A program made the translations under genes and the position numbers. From Pseudoduganella violacea (GTDB taxonomy: Bacteria > Pseudomonadota > Gammaproteobacteria > Burkholderiales > Burkholderiaceae_D): 64,000 nt of DNA. Below the pieces are notes generated by a model that searched no databases, was not told the DNA's origin, and worked only from the letters and a program-made list of their open reading frames with translations. Shown here piece after piece: positions 58,185 through 64,000 of this stretch. Location: contig NZ_JACHXD010000008.1 of the NCBI RefSeq assembly GCF_014191875.1, positions 1 to 64,000 of the forward strand, written 5' to 3'. Each line of letters begins with the position of its first letter. The first letter of the stretch is position 1.

Positions 58185-58685
58185 ATGCCCAGTATTTCTC
58201 ACAAGATTCAACCCTGTCTGTGGTTCGACAGCCAGGCGGAACAGGCGGCGCGCTATTACACTGGCATTTTCCCCGGCTCCAGTATTTCCAGCGTCAGCCT
58301 GTACACGGAAGCCGGCCAGGAAATCCATGGCCGGCCGCCCGGTTCGGTCATGGTGGTGGCCTTCGAACTCGCCGGCTGCCGTTTCACCGCGCTGAATGGC
58401 GGCCCCATCTTCAAATTCACTGAAGCCGTCTCGCTCATCATCAATTGCGACAACCAGGATGAAATCGATTACTACTGGCATCATCTGGGGGAAGGCGGCG
58501 ATCCGGCGGCCCAGCAATGCGGCTGGCTCAAAGACAAATACGGCCTGTCGTGGCAGATCGTGCCTGCCGTCATCAGCGATATGATGCGCGATACCGAGTC
58601 CGGCAAAGCCCAGCGCGTCATGACGGCCTTGCTGAGAATGCGCAAGATCGATTTCGCCGAGCTGCAGCGGGCATACCGGGGTTAA
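58185..58685 (+). CDS. VOC/PhnB-like family protein
   Basis: This encodes 166 residues. Family signatures are IQPCLWFDSQAEQAARYYTG, FELAGCRFTALNGGPIFKFT, SLIINCDNQDEIDYYWHHLG and CGWLKDKYGLSWQIVP, typical of the PhnB / '3-demethylubiquinone-9 3-methyltransferase' group of the vicinal-oxygen-chelate superfamily. Despite the family name these are not shown to be methyltransferases; the biochemical role is unknown. It stands between the glycosyltransferase and the YciH gene with short gaps. Confidence 0.85.
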   Translation: MPSISHKIQPCLWFDSQAEQAARYYTGIFPGSSISSVSLYTEAGQEIHGRPPGSVMVVAFELAGCRFTALNGGPIFKFTEAVSLIINCDNQDEIDYYWHHLGEGGDPAAQQCGWLKDKYGLSWQIVPAVISDMMRDTESGKAQRVMTALLRMRKIDFAELQRAYRG

Positions 58686-58766
58686 GCGGCAAAGCCGGCG
58701 AACAACAGCGGCCACGGTATGCGGGCTGCCTGTTATGCTTGCGTTTTTTGCCGAAGACATCCAACC

Positions 58767-59123
58767 ATGAGAAGTCAGTCCAGCGGCGGTCTCGTCTATT
58801 CGACCGAAGTCGGCCGCACCTGCCCCAGCTGCCGCCAGGCCATTGCCGCCTGCACCTGCCAAGCCCAGACCACTATTCTTGGCGACGGCCAGGTACGCGT
58901 TTCGCGCCAGACCAAGGGCCGCGGCGGCAAGACCGTCACGCTGGTCAAAGGCCTGGCTCTCGATACGCTCTCACTCGCACAGCTCGGCAAGCAATTGCGC
59001 AGCGCCTGCGGCTCGGGCGGCACGGTCAAGGACGGCGTCATCGAAATTCAAGGCGATCATTGCGATCTTGTGGTGGCAGCATTGGCCAAGCTAGGTCACA
59101 GCCCGAAACGCAGCGGCAATTGA
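58767..59123 (+). CDS. YciH/SUI1-family translation factor-like protein
   Basis: This encodes 118 residues; ATG 58767 gives the usual MRSQSSGGLVYSTEVGRTCP start. A small Cys-rich segment (CPSCRQAIAACTC) is followed by the SUI1 domain: VRVSRQTKGRGGKTVTLVKG, LAQLGKQLRSACGSGGTVKD, IEIQGDHCDLVVAALAKLG. It is related to eukaryotic eIF1 and affects start-codon selection in vitro in the E. coli homologue. A strong terminator follows, shared with the convergent purL. Confidence 0.92.
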   Translation: MRSQSSGGLVYSTEVGRTCPSCRQAIAACTCQAQTTILGDGQVRVSRQTKGRGGKTVTLVKGLALDTLSLAQLGKQLRSACGSGGTVKDGVIEIQGDHCDLVVAALAKLGHSPKRSGN

Positions 59124-59159
59124 GAACCTGTCCGAGCGATCCGCTCGCGGGCGGACATG

Positions 59160-59187
59160 AAAAAAGCCGGGATAACCCGGCTTTTTT
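59160..59187. terminator. Bidirectional terminator of yciH and purL
   Basis: AAAAAGCCGGG and CCCGGCTTTTT with an ATAA loop and runs of A and T on the two sides. Confidence 0.95.
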
Positions 59188-59217
59188 CTTGACGCCCTGG
59201 CGGGCTGGCGGCGCTGC

Positions 59218-62200
59218 TTAGCCCACGAACTTGCGGGCGTTGCGGAACATGCGCATCCATGGGGAATGCTCGCCCCAGCTGTCGGGATGCCAGGATTGCT
59301 GCACCGTGCGGAAGACGCGCTCGGCGTGCGGCATCATCACGGTGAAGCGGCCGTCGGCCGTGGTCACCGACGTCAGGCCTTGCGGCGAGCCGTTCGGATT
59401 GTACGGATAGGCTTCGGTCGCCGCGCCCTTGTTGTCGATGAAGCGCAGCGCGCCGATGGCCTCGCCGATATTGCCGGTCTGGCTGAAGTCCGCATAGCCT
59501 TCGCCGTGGGCGATGGCGATGGCGCTCTGGGTGCCGGCCATGCCCTGGAAGAAGATGGACGGCGAGTCCAGCACTTCGACCATCGAGAAGCGCGCCTCGA
59601 ATTTCTCCGACTTGTTGGTGGTGAACTTCGGCCAGGCATGGGCGCCGGGGATGATGGACTTCAGATTGCTCATCATCTGGCAACCGTTGCAGACGCCGAG
59701 ACCGAAGCTGTCGGGACGCTGGAAGAAACGCGCGAACTGCTCGGCCAGGGCCGGGTTGAACAGGATGGACTTGGCCCAGCCTTCGCCCGCACCGAGCACG
59801 TCGCCGTAGGAGAAGCCGCCGACGGCGATGATGCCCTGGAAGTCGTCCAGCTTGACGCGGTCGGCAATCAGGTCGCTCATGTGCACGTCCACCGCCGCGA
59901 AGCCTGCCTGGTGCATGACCCAGGCGGTTTCGATATGCGAGTTGACGCCCTGCTCGCGCAGGATGGCGACGCGCGGACGCACGCCGGTGGCGAGGAAGGG
60001 CGCGGCCACGTCTTCGTTCAGGTCGAACGTGATCTTCGGCGTGATGCCTGGATCGGTTTCGTCCAACAGGCGGTCGTATTCCTGGTCGGCGCAAGCCGGG
60101 TTCTCGCGCAGGCGCGAGATGCGCCAGCTGGTTTCGCTCCACAGGCGGTGCAGCGCGGCACGCGGCTGGCTGTAGATGATCTTGGCGTCGCGCGTGAATT
60201 CGATCACGCCACGTTCGTTCGGCTTGCCGATGATATGGCTGCAGGCGCCCAGGTTGAAGCTGCGCAGCACGTCCATCACTTGCGACTTCTCTTCGGCGCG
60301 CACCTGGATCACGGCGCCCAGCTCTTCGCTGAACAGCGCGCGCAAGGTCAGCTCGTTGCGGCGCTCGGCCACCTGGCCGGCCCAGTTCTTGGCGTCGCCC
60401 CAGTCGGCGGCGTGTTCGCCTTCCAGCGTCAGCATGTCCAGATTGATGGACAGGCCGGCACGGCCGGCGAAGGCCATTTCCGTCAGCGTGGCATACAGGC
60501 CGCCGTCCGAACGGTCGTGGTAGGCCAGCAGCTTGCCGTCCTTGTTCAGTTGCTGGATGGCGTGGAAGAATGCTTTCAGGTCTTCCGCGCTGTCCACGTC
60601 CGGCACGTCGTTGCCGAGCTGGCCGATAACCTGGGCCAGGGCCGATGCGCCCATGCGGTTCTTGCCGCGTCCCAGGTCGATCAGGATGATCGAGGTTTCG
60701 CCCAGGTCGGTGCGGATTTGCGGGGTCAGCGACTTGCGCACATCGTACACCGGCGAGAAGCCGGAGACGATCAGCGACACCGGCGACACCACGGCCTTGT
60801 CCTCGCCCTCATCCTTCCAGGTGGTGCGCATGGACAGCGAGTCCTTGCCGACCGGGATGCTGATGCCCAGGGCCGGGCACAGGTCCATGCCGACCGCTTT
60901 CACGGTGTCGAACAGGGCCGCGTCCTGGCCAGGCTGGCCGCAAGCGGCCATCCAGTTGGCGGACAGTTTGATGCAGGAGATGTCTTCAATCGGCGCGGCG
61001 GCCAGATTGGTAATTGTCTCGCCCACGGCCATGCGGCCGGAAGCCGGCGCGTCGATCACGGCCAGCGGCGTGCGTTCGCCCATGGCCATCGCCTCGCCCA
61101 GATAGCCTTCATAGCTCATGGCGGTGACGGCGCAATCGGCCACCGGCACCTGCCATGGGCCGACCATCTGGTCGCGCACCGACATGGCGCCCACGCTGCG
61201 GTCGCCGATGGTGATCAGGAAGGACTTGTCGCCCACGGTCGGCAACAGCAGCACGCGCTTGGCCGCTTCTTCCAGTTCCAGGCCGGTCAGGTCGATGGCC
61301 GGGAAGTCGTTCTTCACATGGTGCACATCGCGCTGCATCTTCGGCGGTTTGCCGAGCAGGACGTCCATCGGCATATCGACCGGGGAATTGCCCAGCTCAT
61401 TGTCCACCAGCTTCAGCTGGCGCTCTTCGGTCGCCACGCCAACCACGGCAAACGGGCAGCGTTCGCGTTCGCACAGCGCCTGGAACTGCGGCAGGTCTTG
61501 CGGCGCGATCGCCAGCACATAGCGTTCCTGCGATTCGTTACTCCAGATTTCCTTCGGCGCCATGCCGCTTTCTTCCAGCGGCACTTTGCGCAGATCGAAG
61601 ATCGCGCCACGCTTGGCGTCGTTGGTGATTTCCGGGAAGGCGTTGGACAAGCCGCCCGCACCCACGTCGTGGATCGAGATGATCGGATTGGCTTCAGCCA
61701 TCTGCCAGCAGCCGTTGATCACTTCCTGGGCGCGGCGTTCCATTTCCGGATTGCCGCGCTGGACCGAGTCGAAATCCAGATCGGCGGTATTGGTGCCGGT
61801 CGCCATCGAGGAGGCAGCCGAGCCACCCATGCCGATGCGCATGCCGGGACCGCCCAGCTGCACCAGCAGGCTGCCGACCGGGATGTCGTTCTTGTGCGTG
61901 TGCTTGGCCGAGATATTGCCGATGCCGCCGGCGATCATGATCGGTTTGTGGTAGCCGAACACGGTGTCGTGCGCGCCGGCGAACTGCTTGCCGATATTCT
62001 GTTCGTAAGTACGGAAGTAACCGCCCAGCACCGGACGGCCGAACTCATTCGAGAACGCGGCGCCGCCTAGCGGGCCTTCGATCATGATCTGCAGTGGCGA
62101 GGCGATGCGGTCAGGCTTGCCGTAGACCGTGGATTCGTTGCGCTTGCCGACCGGCGCGGTGACGTTGGCCGCGTTCTCCCAGGCCTGCACCGCTTCCGGC

Positions 62201-63264
62201 AGCATCAGGTTGGACACGGTGAAACCGGTCAGGCCGGCTTTCGGCTTGGCGCCACGGCCGGTCGCGCCCTCGTCGCGGATCTCGCCGCCGGCGCCGGTGG
62301 AGGCGCCAGGGAATGGGGAAATCGCGGTCGGGTGGTTGTGGGTTTCCACCTTCATCAGCGTGTGGGTCAGCTCGGTGGAAGCGCCATATTCATGATCGGC
62401 GCCGCGCGGATAGAAGCGCGTCACTTCCGCGCCTTCCATGATGGAGGAGTTGTCCGAGTACGCCACCACGGTGCCTTTCGGCTGCAGCTGGTGGGTGTTC
62501 TTGATCATCTTGAACAGGGACAGATCCTGCGCCACGCCGTCGATGGTCCAGTCGGCGTTGAAGATCTTGTGGCGGCAATGTTCGCTATTCGCCTGGGCGA
62601 ACATCATCAGTTCGACGTCGGTCGGATTGCGCTTGGCCGCGGTGAAGGCGTCCAGCAGATAATCGATTTCGTCTTCCGACATGGCCAGGCCCAGGTCCGT
62701 ATTGGCCTTTTCCAGCGCCATGCGGCCCGCGCCCAGCACATCGATCGACTCCAGCGGCTTGGCTTCCAGACTGCGGAACAGATCGGCCGCCTGGTCGGGG
62801 TGGCGCAGCACCGATTCAGTCATGCGGTCATGCAGCAGGGCCGCCACGGCTTGCGCCTCTTCCGGCGTCAGCTTCTTGGCGGCGCCAATGCTGCTGCCCA
62901 GGATGCCGGCCTTCAGGTTCACGCGATAAGCCACGCCGCGCTCGACGCGGTGGATGTGGGCCATGCCGCAGTTGTGAACGATGTCGGTGGCCTTGGAAGC
63001 CCAGGGCGAGATGGTGCCGAAGCGGGGAATGACGAAGAACTCTTCGACGTGTCCTTCGGCATGTTCCGGCAAGGCCGGTTCGCCGTAGGTCAGCAGGCCG
63101 TTGAGGCGATTGGTATCGTCAGTGGTGAGCGGGTTCGCGGCATCCACAAAGTGGACATAGCGGGCCTGCACCGACGAAATCGCGGGCAATACTGCTTGGA
63201 GTTGGGTTAAAAGACGTTGGCTACGAAATGCGGACAGGGCGTTGGAGCCCGGCAGAATCAACAT
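59218..63264 (-). CDS. purL: Phosphoribosylformylglycinamidine synthase
   Basis: This encodes 1348 residues, the large single-chain PurL of proteobacteria. It converts FGAR, glutamine and ATP to FGAM in purine synthesis. Order: PurS-like N-terminal domain (1-150), linker ([20 protein letters not shown]), two AIR-synthase-like halves (about 200-620 and 640-1010; [56 protein letters not shown]) and the glutaminase domain (about 1060-1348) with the nucleophile Cys in [15 protein letters not shown] and [20 protein letters not shown]. It stands alone and ends at a shared terminator. Confidence 0.97.
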   Translation of the reverse strand: MLILPGSNALSAFRSQRLLTQLQAVLPAISSVQARYVHFVDAANPLTTDDTNRLNGLLTYGEPALPEHAEGHVEEFFVIPRFGTISPWASKATDIVHNCGMAHIHRVERGVAYRVNLKAGILGSSIGAAKKLTPEEAQAVAALLHDRMTESVLRHPDQAADLFRSLEAKPLESIDVLGAGRMALEKANTDLGLAMSEDEIDYLLDAFTAAKRNPTDVELMMFAQANSEHCRHKIFNADWTIDGVAQDLSLFKMIKNTHQLQPKGTVVAYSDNSSIMEGAEVTRFYPRGADHEYGASTELTHTLMKVETHNHPTAISPFPGASTGAGGEIRDEGATGRGAKPKAGLTGFTVSNLMLPEAVQAWENAANVTAPVGKRNESTVYGKPDRIASPLQIMIEGPLGGAAFSNEFGRPVLGGYFRTYEQNIGKQFAGAHDTVFGYHKPIMIAGGIGNISAKHTHKNDIPVGSLLVQLGGPGMRIGMGGSAASSMATGTNTADLDFDSVQRGNPEMERRAQEVINGCWQMAEANPIISIHDVGAGGLSNAFPEITNDAKRGAIFDLRKVPLEESGMAPKEIWSNESQERYVLAIAPQDLPQFQALCERERCPFAVVGVATEERQLKLVDNELGNSPVDMPMDVLLGKPPKMQRDVHHVKNDFPAIDLTGLELEEAAKRVLLLPTVGDKSFLITIGDRSVGAMSVRDQMVGPWQVPVADCAVTAMSYEGYLGEAMAMGERTPLAVIDAPASGRMAVGETITNLAAAPIEDISCIKLSANWMAACGQPGQDAALFDTVKAVGMDLCPALGISIPVGKDSLSMRTTWKDEGEDKAVVSPVSLIVSGFSPVYDVRKSLTPQIRTDLGETSIILIDLGRGKNRMGASALAQVIGQLGNDVPDVDSAEDLKAFFHAIQQLNKDGKLLAYHDRSDGGLYATLTEMAFAGRAGLSINLDMLTLEGEHAADWGDAKNWAGQVAERRNELTLRALFSEELGAVIQVRAEEKSQVMDVLRSFNLGACSHIIGKPNERGVIEFTRDAKIIYSQPRAALHRLWSETSWRISRLRENPACADQEYDRLLDETDPGITPKITFDLNEDVAAPFLATGVRPRVAILREQGVNSHIETAWVMHQAGFAAVDVHMSDLIADRVKLDDFQGIIAVGGFSYGDVLGAGEGWAKSILFNPALAEQFARFFQRPDSFGLGVCNGCQMMSNLKSIIPGAHAWPKFTTNKSEKFEARFSMVEVLDSPSIFFQGMAGTQSAIAIAHGEGYADFSQTGNIGEAIGALRFIDNKGAATEAYPYNPNGSPQGLTSVTTADGRFTVMMPHAERVFRTVQQSWHPDSWGEHSPWMRMFRNARKFVG

Positions 63265-63549
63265 GGTTGGGAGATGGTTGATGCAGCTTGGCTGCGGATT
63301 AAAAGAAGAATTGGCACGAGATTGCTGGTCTTGCTAGATTTCCTTTTGCCGGCATTATACTCTTTTACCCCCCCTATTCCCAGCCCTGAGTCAGCTTGGT
63401 CCAACCCCAAAAGCTGGCGTCAAAGCAACATTTAGGGGCATAAATCCGGGCTTTGCGCCCGTTCCGGGGCAAAAACCGCTGGTTTTGTGACATGTATTAC
63501 TCAAGCTTGGAGTATGCTCACTGCTATATAAGCGATCCGTGCGAACACA

Positions 63550-64000
63550 ATGCCAGACTATAGCGACTTGTCGGTGCTGATCGTCGACCCCAATCCCGGG
63601 ATGCGGGCCAATCTGCACAATATGCTGAGCCAATGCTCGATCACCCGCATCGAATATGCGGTCAGCGCCGGCACGGCCATCCGCCACCTGGGCGCGCGCA
63701 GCTTCGATGTCATCCTGTGCGAATACGATCTGGGCAGCGGCAGCGGCGACAGCGGCCAGGATGGCCAGCAGTTGCTGGAAGACCTGCGCCACCATAAGCT
63801 GATCAGCGACTGGACCATCTTCATCATCCTCACCTCCGAGGGCGTGTACAGTAAGGTGATGAGCGCGGCCGAGCTGACGCCCACCGACTACGTGCTGAAG
63901 CCCTTCACCACCGATGTGCTGATGCAGCGCATCGTCAAGGCTATCGAAAAACGCGCCATATTCGCCCCGATCCATCTGCTGATCGCCCAGGGCAAGCTGC
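63550..64000 (+). CDS. Response regulator, N-terminal part (runs off the window)
   Basis: ATG 63550 opens 150 codons with no stop before the window end. It is a receiver domain: LSVLIVDPNPGMRANLHNML at the start (the acidic pair reduced to Asp-Pro), phospho-acceptor region FDVILCEYDLGSGSGDSG, IFIILTSEGVYSKVMSAAEL (conserved Thr/Ser) and DYVLKPFTTDVLMQRIVKAI (conserved Lys). The phospho-acceptor motif reads CEYD, so the acceptor Asp follows Glu-Tyr. A helical region begins at the end (PIHLLIAQGKL), which suggests a receiver with TPR domain as seen in Oxalobacteraceae. The rest lies outside. Confidence 0.85.
   Translation, partial: MPDYSDLSVLIVDPNPGMRANLHNMLSQCSITRIEYAVSAGTAIRHLGARSFDVILCEYDLGSGSGDSGQDGQQLLEDLRHHKLISDWTIFIILTSEGVYSKVMSAAELTPTDYVLKPFTTDVLMQRIVKAIEKRAIFAPIHLLIAQGKL

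Noticed and set aside
59266-62070. A 934-codon open frame on the plus strand
   Set aside because: It is antisense to purL, whose motifs cover the whole region; no ribosome site or domain.

Overview
The window is a 64 kb chromosomal segment of a GC-rich Gram-negative bacterium. Gene content (XrtA/PEP-CTERM markers, hybrid sensor kinases, subtilases behind c-di-GMP riboswitches, nadB, purL, yciB-bolA-parvulin order) and codon use suggest an Oxalobacteraceae-type betaproteobacterium such as Massilia, Duganella or Janthinobacterium. This assignment is inference from gene content, not from a marker gene. No rRNA, tRNA, CRISPR array or intact insertion sequence was seen.

Left end (1-6.1 kb, minus strand): an AT-richer RHS polymorphic-toxin locus. 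A Sec-exported RHS protein (1821-6080) carries a 125-residue variable tip. Six bases behind it is a 57-codon single-helix membrane protein (1641-1814), which sits in the immunity-gene slot. Further downstream are a displaced copy of the RHS repeat region (995-1369), a DUF4279 gene and a small exported hypothetical protein.

6.3-12.1 kb: a five-haem cytochrome c fusion, a GH18-like protein behind a truncated solute-binding protein, and a divergent YeiH-type transporter / LysR regulator pair.

12.2-31.3 kb: a signalling-rich region. It has a hybrid kinase - membrane-anchored solute-binding protein - hybrid kinase cluster, a fungalysin-like secreted metalloprotease, a YdcF-like protein overlapping a beta-helix protein, a three-PAS hybrid kinase, a DUF900-like hydrolase lacking its nucleophile, a Sel1-repeat lipoprotein, a degenerate receiver protein and the PrsT TPR lipoprotein of the PEP-CTERM system. 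At 31.4-32.4 kb two 3'-truncated genes (a probable PEP-CTERM protein and the EpsB-type sugar transferase) meet tail to tail, so the EPS/exosortase locus is broken here.

32.5-37.7 kb: nadB, a solute-binding protein, a GNAT acetyltransferase and a FadB/FadJ-like beta-oxidation enzyme.

37.7-43.2 kb: the most striking regulatory region. Two paralogous subtilases each follow a c-di-GMP-I (GEMM) riboswitch with the same terminator-type expression platform. A PEP-CTERM protein gene follows in the opposite direction, and its Shine-Dalgarno lies in an 11-bp perfect hairpin.

43.2-64 kb: an acyl-CoA ligase, selO, msrB, yciB, bolA, two tandem parvulins, an outer-membrane beta-barrel gene following a 1810-residue Calx-beta repeat protein, an AlkD-like protein, a glycosyltransferase, a VOC protein, a YciH/SUI1 protein, purL and the start of a response regulator that runs off the window.
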